Assembly: GCA_009784235.1 (NCBI GenBank)
Contig: WRCC01000002.1
Location: 213,346 to 277,345, forward strand
DNA from: Alphaproteobacteria bacterium
GTDB lineage: Bacteria > Pseudomonadota > Alphaproteobacteria > Rs-D84
Length of the DNA stretch: 64,000 nucleotides
Direction: 5' to 3'
Shown here: in pieces, positions 8,400-16,232 of the stretch
Layout: every line of letters begins with the position of its first letter
Numbering within the stretch: the stretch's first letter is position 1
Position numbers and translations under genes: made by a program
The notes under the pieces: model-generated
The model's database searches: none
What the model saw: the letters and a program-made list of their open reading frames with translations, nothing else
What the model was told of the DNA's origin: nothing

Positions 8400-9065
8400 T
8401 TAGAACCCGCGTGGCGTTGCCATTTTGTGCGTTGTGATATTTTTGTTCAGCGCGGTTACGACATCACCAGTAATATCCAATGCAGCCGGCGCAGAATCAG
8501 ACACGCGTGCAAATCGACCATCGATAACAATAGACAGATTTTTGCGTGCGATGATTGCATTGATAATCGGGTCCAGATTTTTCTGTTGAACATCAGCCAA
8601 TGCTTGCTGGAACGAAACATCAATTGCTTGGGCGCGTTCAGTCACATCGCGTTGCAAAGCTGTGACTTTTTGTTGATATTCTTGGACGCGACGGGCCAAT
8701 GCTTCGCGTGACAGCATATCTTGTGATTTTTCGATTTCTGTCTTTTCTTTTTCCAGTGCATTTTGACGACGTGTCAATTCATCGCGCAGACGGGATTCAA
8801 AGCCTTCGCGCTGTTTACGCAGATTGTCCAGCACAGTTGCGCGCGCCTGGATTTCATCCATGCGGATAACGGCAATGCGCAAATCGGCACCGGTGATCGC
8901 TTCGGTTGAAATGCCTGAAACTGCACGGTCAACCGATATGCTGCGGTTGATTTTGGAAATACCCCAAATCGCCAGCACGCCGACCGCAATTGCAACCGCC
9001 GCGATAATGCCGATTTTTCTGTATTTTTTAACATCAATGTTAATTTTGTTGAATTTTTTCGCCAT
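8400..9065 (-). CDS. skp: Skp/OmpH-like periplasmic chaperone, N-terminally anchored
   Basis: Skp holds unfolded outer-membrane proteins on their way to BamA. 221 residues. The family pattern is seen: a beta-strand segment (LRIAVIRMDEIQARATVLDNLRKQREGFE), then a long heptad-rich helical arm (about 90-165) and a return to a short beta end (LSIVIDGRFARVSDSAPAALDIT). Unusually, the N-terminus is a basic stretch plus an uncleaved-looking hydrophobic helix (about 19-37) instead of a plain signal peptide, so it may stay tethered to the inner membrane. AAAGGAAA precedes the ATG and a promoter lies about 30 bases upstream. In relatives it follows bamA, which here lies at the other end of the window. 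Confidence 0.8.
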   Translation of the reverse strand: MAKKFNKINIDVKKYRKIGIIAAVAIAVGVLAIWGISKINRSISVDRAVSGISTEAITGADLRIAVIRMDEIQARATVLDNLRKQREGFESRLRDELTRRQNALEKEKTEIEKSQDMLSREALARRVQEYQQKVTALQRDVTERAQAIDVSFQQALADVQQKNLDPIINAIIARKNLSIVIDGRFARVSDSAPAALDITGDVVTALNKNITTHKMATPRGF

Positions 9066-9095
9066 GATTTTTCCTTTTAGTTCATATGCTTGGTT

Positions 9096-9124
9096 ATTAT
9101 ATCAAGATTATCTAAAAAAACCAA
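9096..9124 (-). promoter_or_regulatory. Putative extended -10 promoter of skp
   Basis: TTGGTT, 17-bp spacer, then TATAAT preceded by TGA (extended -10), about 30 bases upstream of the skp ATG on minus. Confidence 0.55.
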
Positions 9125-9150
9125 ATGATTTTTCTATGTTTGACCGGTTT

Positions 9151-9208
9151 GCGGGTGATTTTGACCCCGTAGTGTACAGGTAGTACATGAGGGGTCAAAA
9201 TCACCCGC
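9151..9208. repeat. Perfect 18-bp inverted repeat between virB10-like gene and skp
   Basis: GCGGGTGATTTTGACCCC at 9151-9168 is exactly reversed at 9191-9208 around a 22-base loop that itself contains two GTAC words. No T-run adjoins the hairpin. It fills most of the gap just after the virB10-like stop. Confidence 0.8.
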
Positions 9209-9229
9209 AATGTGGCACGGATAGGGTAA

Positions 9230-11584
9230 TTACAATATCGGGGGGAAGCAATCGCCGCCGGCAGACGGACAACAATTCCATCCCTGGTCGCCCATATCGG
9301 TCAATATTTCGCCCATGCAGCATCCGGATGAATCGGGTGGTGTTTGCGTATCTGGGCACAATATGGTTGGTGCCGCGGGCGCGGATGGCGTCGGCGCAAA
9401 TGGGTTTTGAATGAGCCCCTGGTCATTGTATTGCAATCCTAAAACATTTTGATTAAATTCAGGGCTGCCCGGCTGCATTACTTGTCCGCTGGGACCGACG
9501 ATGCCTTGCTGTTGTTGGTTATAGAATGCGTTCCATTGTGCTTGGCTGCGACCTTGGTATTGATTTGCTTGGCACCAGAATTCAGCCGCACGGAAATCAT
9601 TAAAATAGCGCTGCCAAGAATTTCCGCTGCGAACACGGCCATCTTCACAGACTTCGCGGGAATCTATATTGAATGACCGCGCTTGACCAATCCATTCTTC
9701 ACGTGACATATCAACCGGCTGGAAATTGTTTCCACGTGATACGGCATAATCCGTGCTGGGCGCTGCAATCATCGCGCAATTACGGGTATCATTGGTATCA
9801 GCTGGGTCACCGCAAGTTACAACCAAGTCGGTCGGCGAAAATACAGTAATACGTGTTCCGGCCGCAATCGAAAACGGCGGCACGGTATTATCCATTATAT
9901 CCAGCGCCAATTTTTGAACAACGCGATTCCAAGTCGTTATGATTTCCTGTTTCGCCAATTCCGATGAACGCACCTGACCTGATTGAGTAACAGTATTGTT
10001 ATCCAAATTAATCTGGTTCACAAACCGGTCGGATATCGGCGCGATTAAATTCACCGCCGCCGGCACCAATGCGGTCATCATCGGCATTATCATGCTTTCC
10101 AGATAATCCGTAGAACCGCGGCCCGGTACGCCAACGCGACCTTGGGAATCGCCGGAAAATGGATTTGTATTTTCATCACCCATAAAGTTGAATTCGACGC
10201 CATCTGGTCGGACGAATCTGTACCAGCTGATCTGCATGCGACCGATAGATTTATACGGCCCCGGCAAATCGCCGTGCGCCCAACCCAGCATGAGTGTCCC
10301 GGCCGGAACGATAATCGTGCGGCCATTATCGGAATAAACATGGCGGTCAACGGTTGCCTGGACCGGCAGGCGCGATTGATTTTTTGCATCGGCGCGTACT
10401 TCATTAACAATCGTCGCCGGTATTGGTTTATATTGGCGCAACACAAACGTCCGGTCGTACGGCACAGATGACACGGTTGCTTCGGTGGCACCCATGCCGC
10501 CACCCCGTGGGTCGCCCAGTGAAGATGGCCGAAAACTGGTTGATGGTTGTGGACGCGGGCGTCCGCCCCATATGCTGCCCCGGCTGCCGGCTGCGGATAC
10601 ATTGGTCAAATCGCCTTCGACCTGGCGTGCGCGGTTGCCCGGCATTGTTGGTACTGGGTTCGATAAAATCGGCATGGCCAAATTTGCGCCGATACCGCGG
10701 CCACCGATGCTGTCCACATCCGACCCAATTGTGCGTGATGGATTATTAATATCAGTGATTAAGCCAGTATTTGGATTATATTCACCAATTGGGTTTTTGC
10801 ATTCTGTATCCGCAAATGGGTGGAACAGATAACGTCCCGCAGACGGCCGTATCCAGCCCGCATGACGACCAGATAAATTATATCCAGGCATCGCAAAATC
10901 AAAACAGCTTTCGCGAACTGGTTCTGGTCTGGGCGGTGCGACTGGCGCAACAACGGTTGGCGCAGTTTCTTCGAAAATATTCGCAAATTCATCAAAGTCG
11001 AATGTAAAATCCAACGTTGGTTCCGGTGCAGCAGGAGTATCAAAAAACGGTTCTGGCGCAGGCACAGGTTCAGCAATAATTTCAGCACGGCGCGCAGATA
11101 TCAAAACAGGTACAGTTTCAATATGCGACATTTCAATTGATTGAGACGCCAGATGATATTTGATATTTATTTTGGTGCCCGTATCTTTCAATTCATTAAC
11201 CGGTTTCCATTCAATTGTTACAACGCATGGCGCACGTTCAGAAATTATACCGATATTTTGGCATGTGGAATTCCGAATGCTCAGACCATCTATATTATCA
11301 TCCAGAAATACATCAGTGATTCGCATCGCAGTGTTTGCAGATACGGTGATGCGGGTTTCACCCATGTTACCAACTGTGATGCCACGCATTTCGACTGCAT
11401 CCGGGTCAATTATCAATGCGCCGTCAATCGCAGCGCCAGCAGTGACAGTATTCTTTTTGGGACCCGACAAAAGCAGGAACAATAAAATCACCACAACCAA
11501 AAACGCCGCCGCCAGCAACATCCACAAAACATACGGCGGAAGATTTTTTTTGAATTCGTTAAAGGTTTGATTCAGTGGCTTCAT
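9230..11584 (-). CDS. VirB10/TrbI-like type IV secretion protein with extra domains
   Basis: VirB10 spans inner and outer membranes and gates the type IV secretion core. 784 residues. A short cytoplasmic start and one membrane helix (about 18-40) come first. Residues 50-165 resemble an Ig-like domain of the abnormal-spindle type, with Cys108 and Cys120. A Pro-rich linker and an unassigned segment (220-300) follow. The VirB10/TrbI domain lies at about 377-590: GRTIIVPAGTLMLGWA, RMQISWYRFVRPDGVEFN, the outer-membrane antenna region near 495-530 and the closing PFSIAAGTRITVFSPTDL. Family members usually end there; this one continues 190 residues to a Cys-rich end with CC pairs. Last of the virB8-9-10-like trio. 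Confidence 0.85.
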   Translation of the reverse strand: MKPLNQTFNEFKKNLPPYVLWMLLAAAFLVVVILLFLLLSGPKKNTVTAGAAIDGALIIDPDAVEMRGITVGNMGETRITVSANTAMRITDVFLDDNIDGLSIRNSTCQNIGIISERAPCVVTIEWKPVNELKDTGTKINIKYHLASQSIEMSHIETVPVLISARRAEIIAEPVPAPEPFFDTPAAPEPTLDFTFDFDEFANIFEETAPTVVAPVAPPRPEPVRESCFDFAMPGYNLSGRHAGWIRPSAGRYLFHPFADTECKNPIGEYNPNTGLITDINNPSRTIGSDVDSIGGRGIGANLAMPILSNPVPTMPGNRARQVEGDLTNVSAAGSRGSIWGGRPRPQPSTSFRPSSLGDPRGGGMGATEATVSSVPYDRTFVLRQYKPIPATIVNEVRADAKNQSRLPVQATVDRHVYSDNGRTIIVPAGTLMLGWAHGDLPGPYKSIGRMQISWYRFVRPDGVEFNFMGDENTNPFSGDSQGRVGVPGRGSTDYLESMIMPMMTALVPAAVNLIAPISDRFVNQINLDNNTVTQSGQVRSSELAKQEIITTWNRVVQKLALDIMDNTVPPFSIAAGTRITVFSPTDLVVTCGDPADTNDTRNCAMIAAPSTDYAVSRGNNFQPVDMSREEWIGQARSFNIDSREVCEDGRVRSGNSWQRYFNDFRAAEFWCQANQYQGRSQAQWNAFYNQQQQGIVGPSGQVMQPGSPEFNQNVLGLQYNDQGLIQNPFAPTPSAPAAPTILCPDTQTPPDSSGCCMGEILTDMGDQGWNCCPSAGGDCFPPIL

Positions 11585-11587
11585 TTT

Positions 11588-11664
11588 GAAGTTTGAGGTT
11601 TGAAGTTTGAAGTTTGAAGAGATTTTTATAATCTTCCTACTTCAACCTTCAAACTTCCTACTTT
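11588..11664. repeat. Low-complexity inverted repeat, copy a
   Basis: The whole gap between the virB9- and virB10-like genes consists of words such as GAAGTTTGAAG and their complements (CTTCCTACTTCAACC), able to fold around a T/A-rich loop. Built like 19103-19173 and, with other words, 20244-20314. Confidence 0.65.
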
Positions 11665-11666
11665 AA

Positions 11667-13157
11667 TTATTGTATCCTGACCACATGGCATGCCACGGAT
11701 TGGAATCTTTGTAATTGGTTGCACAAGGTTTGTGCTTCGTCTATATCACTCATTGGTCCAACGCGCAATCTGTACAGACGCGCTGTGGAACCGCCACCGC
11801 CCAGTGTTCCAACGCCTTGCTCATCGACTGCAAAGAACACTTTGTCTTTGTATGGTGTCAGTAATCCTGCGCCTTCGTCACCCGAAAAACGCGCAAGTAA
11901 GTTTGTCCAATAATCATTCAGCGCCTTGACCGATGTATCCGACCGCAGTTCGACCGCAACACCACGTTGATTGCTGGTGATTAATGGTATTCCGCTTTGC
12001 GGCAAGAATGAACCAGCAGTGATGCGTTCCGATGGAATCATATTCGCGCCGCTGAATGAACGCATCGACGGGGCGCCTTGGTTCAATGGCATCGCACCTG
12101 GCATCGGTTGGAATCCAAAACCGCCGCCGCCTTGGTCAAACATCATTGGTTGCATCTGTTGCTGCATTGGCATCATTGGCGTATCGCCGAACACGACATT
12201 GTTCAATGATTGATTTGACATCCAGCTGGCTGCGACATTTGCTTCGGCCAATGCCATGACGGATGCGGTGTCCGCAATCAAGAACGGTTTGCCGCGTTTT
12301 TTAATGCATACCAAGCGTTGTCCGCTGCGAAGTACCATATCGCCGACTGCTTCGACAATCAGCAATCGTCCGTTTTCACCGTCTGTACGGAATCCGACCG
12401 GGGATTCGCCACCTTCGATTAATAACGACACGACCGGGCGTTGTGTCATCGCGATAACCTTGTCACCGAAATCGATGTATGTAAATATGCGGTCGCGCCA
12501 CACGCGTTCCGGGGCGATTACATAATCGTCTGGATTTGGTACGAATATATCCAAATCGAATCGGAATTCCGATGGATCAATTTTCATAGACTTTATCCAA
12601 CCATAATCTTCGCCGTCAACGCCAATCATGCCGGAACCAGCCGCTGGTCGATTGCGGTTGAATATTGAATTCATTCCGCCGGATGCGGGTGCGTTCGCTG
12701 CGCCATTGCCGCCCGGCAATACGCGACCGCCGTCCAGCACTATGTCCACCTGGGAATAAGTAATTTCGGATGCATTTGCCGGTTCGCTGCGCAAATATAA
12801 AATATACACGTTTCCGGATTTGCCAGTTATGATAAGGTTTGTATCACTGCCCTGATTAGCAGGCATCGGCGATATAAATATCGTTGAACGTTGAATTTCG
12901 AATTCAAATAATCCCGTGTTACCAATTTGGCCGTCTTCGATAACTTCGCCAGCCGGGAAATTAACCATCGTAACCATTCCGTTGCGCAGCTTAATCGGTA
13001 AAACGGCGCCCGGTGTCCATGTTAATTGCGCGAATCCCGGTTTCGTTGAACCCGCGGCCATGTTTGCTTCTGGATGGTCCCATGCGGCTTGGATACCGCG
13101 GGCATCCGCCACAAGTGGCAATATACAAATTGCAAAAAATATAAATAACTTCTTCAT
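11667..13157 (-). CDS. VirB9/TrbG-like type IV secretion protein with SPOR-like tail
   Basis: VirB9 forms the outer ring of the type IV secretion core with VirB7 and VirB10. 496 residues against 250-300 for typical VirB9. Signal peptide 1-19. The VirB9/CagX-like region spans about 22-290, ending with the family pattern RDRIFTYIDFGDKVIAMTQRP then GRLLIVEAVGDMVLRSGQRLV. A Met/Gln/Gly-rich linker (about 325-365) leads to a C-terminal domain (about 398-496) that looks like a SPOR fold (ARLYRLRVGPMSDIDEAQTL.. and a closing VACHVVRI). SPOR domains bind denuded septal peptidoglycan. AAGGAA precedes the ATG. Located between the virB8- and virB10-like genes, which supports the assignment. Confidence 0.8.
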   Translation of the reverse strand: MKKLFIFFAICILPLVADARGIQAAWDHPEANMAAGSTKPGFAQLTWTPGAVLPIKLRNGMVTMVNFPAGEVIEDGQIGNTGLFEFEIQRSTIFISPMPANQGSDTNLIITGKSGNVYILYLRSEPANASEITYSQVDIVLDGGRVLPGGNGAANAPASGGMNSIFNRNRPAAGSGMIGVDGEDYGWIKSMKIDPSEFRFDLDIFVPNPDDYVIAPERVWRDRIFTYIDFGDKVIAMTQRPVVSLLIEGGESPVGFRTDGENGRLLIVEAVGDMVLRSGQRLVCIKKRGKPFLIADTASVMALAEANVAASWMSNQSLNNVVFGDTPMMPMQQQMQPMMFDQGGGGFGFQPMPGAMPLNQGAPSMRSFSGANMIPSERITAGSFLPQSGIPLITSNQRGVAVELRSDTSVKALNDYWTNLLARFSGDEGAGLLTPYKDKVFFAVDEQGVGTLGGGGSTARLYRLRVGPMSDIDEAQTLCNQLQRFQSVACHVVRIQ

Positions 13158-13168
13158 TATTTATTCCT

Positions 13169-13816
13169 TTATTGAACGAAATTCAGCGGGTCGCCGCCAC
13201 CGGCCCGGATTTCATATTCTGTTACGAATATGCCCAGCGGATTATCCAACCGTTGGCCCCATTGCATTCGTTTCTCGAAATCTATTCCTATCAAGATTGT
13301 AAAATCTTTTTGGGTACGCTGTCCAGCATTATCTGTGCATATATATCTGAAATTTGTTATGTATCTATTTTTTGCCCACGGTTCGATTGCGCCCATAAAT
13401 TCAACACGGCAAACCAAATCCAGTTCTGGATAATTTCCCATGATATATCCAAATGCAGCGGTGCGTGTGAATGGCCCCCATACTTCGGGCGATGAAGTTA
13501 AATATACTATGCCACTGCCTGATTCCCATTTACGGCGCATCAATCCGACGTTTGGAATAATTTCATTGCGCAGTTTTATGTATTCACGGATGAATGCTTC
13601 GGTAAATATTGGTAAATTCGAATCGTTTGGCGAAAACGGCGTGACCGTAATTTCCATAGTATCGGTTGGCGTGGTCGTAAGGAAGAAAATTTGGGTGCGC
13701 GAGACGGGCGTCAAATTCGACAAAGCCACGACCAGTACGACCAGCGTCGCAAGCGCGGCCGCAAAGACAAATGTCATAATTCTGGACGTCAAAACCGGTG
13801 GTTCTATGGTTTGCAT
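13169..13816 (-). CDS. VirB8-like type IV secretion protein
   Basis: VirB8 is an inner-membrane assembly factor of type IV secretion systems with a cystatin-like/NTF2-like periplasmic domain. 215 residues. One membrane helix (about 12-36) follows a short cytoplasmic tail; the periplasmic part has the expected helix-then-sheet pattern (FIREYIKLRNEIIP, later YITNFRYICTDNAGQRTQKDFTILIGIDFE). The ATG at 13816 is chosen over a TTG at 13834 because AGGGGGAG lies just upstream. A weak divergent promoter candidate (TTGCGC, 18 bp, TATGAT) lies at 13834-13863. First gene of the trio; identity is by topology, size and neighbours more than by motif. Confidence 0.65.
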   Translation of the reverse strand: MQTIEPPVLTSRIMTFVFAAALATLVVLVVALSNLTPVSRTQIFFLTTTPTDTMEITVTPFSPNDSNLPIFTEAFIREYIKLRNEIIPNVGLMRRKWESGSGIVYLTSSPEVWGPFTRTAAFGYIMGNYPELDLVCRVEFMGAIEPWAKNRYITNFRYICTDNAGQRTQKDFTILIGIDFEKRMQWGQRLDNPLGIFVTEYEIRAGGGDPLNFVQ

Positions 13817-13936
13817 CGCTCCCCCTGTCGTCAATCATAGAAAAAAAACAGGCGGCGGCGCAAGTGGTTTTTTATATTGCGCATGCGTTTATTTTTGCTA
13901 GTATCGCAGGGATTGTAATATAGGTAAGGAAAACTG

Positions 13937-15565
13937 ATGTCTGCAAATTATACAGTTCTTGCACGTAAATATCGTTCGCCGGATTTCGGGACGCTGATTG
14001 GCCAGGATGTCTTGGTTAAAACGTTAACCACCGCCATCAATACGGCGCGCATTGCGCATGCTTATATATTTACTGGAATTCGTGGAACGGGTAAAACATC
14101 GACTGCGCGAATACTCGCCAAAGCGCTTAATTGTTTGTCATCTGACAAAGCAACCGCGACGCCATGTGATAAATGTGAAAATTGTGCCGCGATTGCCGCG
14201 GGCCAACATATAGATGTCTTGGAATTGGACGCGGCATCACACACGGGTGTTGATAATATGCGCGAATTGCTGGAAGCGGCCCAGTATCGTCCAACCAATG
14301 GCCGCTATAAAGTATATATAATCGACGAAGTTCATATGTTATCAACTTCGGCATTTAACGCGTTGTTGAAAACTTTGGAAGAACCGCCGGCGCACGTCAT
14401 ATTTATTTTGGCGACAACCGAAATAAGAAAAGTTCCAGTAACGATTTTGTCGCGATGCCAACGTTTTGATTTGGTTCGTGTGCCGGTTGAAATACTTAAA
14501 AAACATTTTGCATGGATTGCGGCGGAAGAGGGCGTGGAATTATCCGAAGACGCGAACGAGCTGCTCGCGCGTGCGGCGGATGGTTCTGTGCGTGATGGTT
14601 TGTCTTTGCTTGACCAGGCAATTGCACAAACAGGCGGCAAAGTTGACCGCGTGGCAGTACTGGATATGTTGAAACGCGCAGACCGAATTGTAGTTCTGGA
14701 TTTTATGAAAATATTATTGTCGGGTGATACCGCTGTGGCGCTTTCTAAATCGGACGAACTTTATCAAAATGGTGCAGATTTGTCATTGCTGCTTTCCGAT
14801 ATGATGGAATGGACACATTGGATGACGCGCATGCATCCGTCGCTGCGCGCCGGTGATGTACCGACCGCGCCTTATTCGCCGGACCAACGTGCACAAATGA
14901 TTGAATTGGGCGCAACCACAACATTAAATACTTTGTCACGCCTGTGGCAAGTTATGGTTGCCGCGGTGCCGGAAATGGCAGCATCCGGAAATCAAAAACA
15001 GTGCTTTGATATGCTGGTTGTGCGATTGATGCACGTTGCAGATATGCCGCCAGTTGATGTATTGATGGCGCAGGGTAATAACGTGTCATCCCGCAGAGCG
15101 GCGCAAAGCGACGCGAGTGCGGGACCTGGTCAAAACCAGGCAATAAAAAATATTTCCGATAATAAACATTTAGATACGGTTAAGACTGACCAGGTCCCGC
15201 ACTCGCAACCTGCGGTTGCTCTGCGGGATGACACTGTGATTAATACCATTATGGACCTGACCACTGCATTGACCAATGCGAAAGAAATCCTGTTGCTATC
15301 GGCGCTGAATAATAATATAGAAGTATCATCATTTGAACCCGGCCATATTAAATTTTTCAACCGGCGTGGCGATAAAGATTTTGCCGCGAAATTGGGCAAA
15401 TGGTTGTTTGATAATACGGGTATGCAATGGCAATTGGAACAATTGATGGAATCCGAAAATACGCCAACTGCATCAGAAGGGGCGGTCGCCGCCGCAGCAT
15501 CCGACCCGATGGTTGCAAATGCGATGGATTTATTCGCCGGCGCAGAAATAGTAAAGATAAATTGA
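13937..15565 (+). CDS. dnaX: DNA polymerase III subunit gamma/tau (DnaX) with in-frame palindromic insert
   Basis: DnaX is the clamp-loader ATPase that also ties the replisome together. 542 residues. Walker A GIRGTGKT at 47-54, a four-Cys zinc module near 65-83 (CDKCENC), the DEVHMLS Walker B region at about 130 and the sensor-type TTEIRKVPVTILSRCQRF at about 156-175. Residues about 383-433 are encoded by a 152-bp inverted repeat (15083-15234) that keeps the frame open and lies in the linker before the C-terminal domain. AAGGAAAA precedes the ATG. It diverges from the virB8-like gene. Confidence 0.93.
   Translation: MSANYTVLARKYRSPDFGTLIGQDVLVKTLTTAINTARIAHAYIFTGIRGTGKTSTARILAKALNCLSSDKATATPCDKCENCAAIAAGQHIDVLELDAASHTGVDNMRELLEAAQYRPTNGRYKVYIIDEVHMLSTSAFNALLKTLEEPPAHVIFILATTEIRKVPVTILSRCQRFDLVRVPVEILKKHFAWIAAEEGVELSEDANELLARAADGSVRDGLSLLDQAIAQTGGKVDRVAVLDMLKRADRIVVLDFMKILLSGDTAVALSKSDELYQNGADLSLLLSDMMEWTHWMTRMHPSLRAGDVPTAPYSPDQRAQMIELGATTTLNTLSRLWQVMVAAVPEMAASGNQKQCFDMLVVRLMHVADMPPVDVLMAQGNNVSSRRAAQSDASAGPGQNQAIKNISDNKHLDTVKTDQVPHSQPAVALRDDTVINTIMDLTTALTNAKEILLLSALNNNIEVSSFEPGHIKFFNRRGDKDFAAKLGKWLFDNTGMQWQLEQLMESENTPTASEGAVAAAASDPMVANAMDLFAGAEIVKIN
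15083..15234. repeat. Inverted pair of palindromic repeat units inside dnaX
   Basis: Left arm 15083-15132 and right arm 15187-15234 match as inverted copies: GTGTCATCCCGCAGAGC and GCGAGTGCGGGACCTGGTCA are identical in both, with a divergent 11-13 base middle. Each arm can also fold alone by CCCGC/GCGGG. The same unit ends occur once more at 46879-46927, outside genes. Confidence 0.85.
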
Positions 15566-15624
15566 TTCTAATAACGCATCTGCATCATTATAATCAATTT
15601 CTCGGTAGTTAAATGGAGAGAAAA

Positions 15625-16095
15625 ATGTCATATAAAAATTCAGAATCAGGGCGGAGTTTAATCGAAGTCATCGGCGTGATGGCATTGGGCGCGATTATGA
15701 TTGCTGGAACTTTCCAAGTATATAGCGTGATGAGCACGCGGATGAAACGCATGGAAGTTATCGAAGATATGCGTGACCTGGCAAAAAATACTAAATTGCT
15801 ATTTTCCGGCCGGGGCAGTTATAACGGCGTATCAATCGCGTATTTGATAAAAGCGGGTGCACTGAAAACCGACCGGGCGCCAGCGATTGCAACAGAATAC
15901 AATGTTCGTTCGGAAAACGATGGCGCGGAATTTTCCATTAATCTGATGGGCGTTCGTTATAATGATTGTGTGTGGATTGCCGGTGCAAAAATAGATTTTG
16001 CCATTGCCATTCGTACGAATGATTCTGTGCTGGGCGATGCGGCCGAAAATTGCCGCCGCGGCGAAGAGAATAAGGTGTCGATTATTGCGAGGTAG
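15625..16095 (+). CDS. Type IV pilin-like (prepilin) protein
   Basis: 156 residues. The N-terminus has a short basic leader ending in Gly, then SLIEVIGVMALGAIMIAG: the Gly / hydrophobic / Glu at +5 pattern of class III signal sequences cut by prepilin peptidase, followed by one hydrophobic helix. The rest is a soluble domain with two Cys near residues 121 and 146. The ATG at 15625 is chosen over one at 15613 because GGAGAG lies between them. No other pilus gene lies nearby, so it could be a minor pilin, a pseudopilin of a secretion system or a type IVB-like pilin. Homology is based on the N-terminus only. Confidence 0.65.
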   Translation: MSYKNSESGRSLIEVIGVMALGAIMIAGTFQVYSVMSTRMKRMEVIEDMRDLAKNTKLLFSGRGSYNGVSIAYLIKAGALKTDRAPAIATEYNVRSENDGAEFSINLMGVRYNDCVWIAGAKIDFAIAIRTNDSVLGDAAENCRRGEENKVSIIAR

Positions 16096-16209
16096 AAGTT
16101 CCCCTCCATTGGAGGGGTGTCCCGAAGGGACGGGGTGGTTTACCCAAACTTCGGATGCACTGTAAACCACCTCGGCGCTTCGCACCACTCCTCCAAAGGA
16201 GGAGAACTT
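16096..16209. repeat. GTTCCCCTCC inverted-repeat element, copy A
   Basis: 114 bp with ends AAGTTCCCCTCC and its inverse, inner hairpin CCCCTCC-ATT-GGAGGGG, and a second inverted pair around GTGGTTTAC / GTAAACCAC. A related copy lies at 45448-45578. It fills the gap between the pilin-like and OmpA-domain genes. Confidence 0.8.
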
Positions 16210-16232
16210 AGACTGTCACTTCGAAAATAGAA

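Noticed and set aside
15083..15234. dnaX as a pseudogene because of the repeat insertion
   Set aside because: The frame continues to a normal end, with no stop or frameshift, and the C-terminal part remains protein-like.
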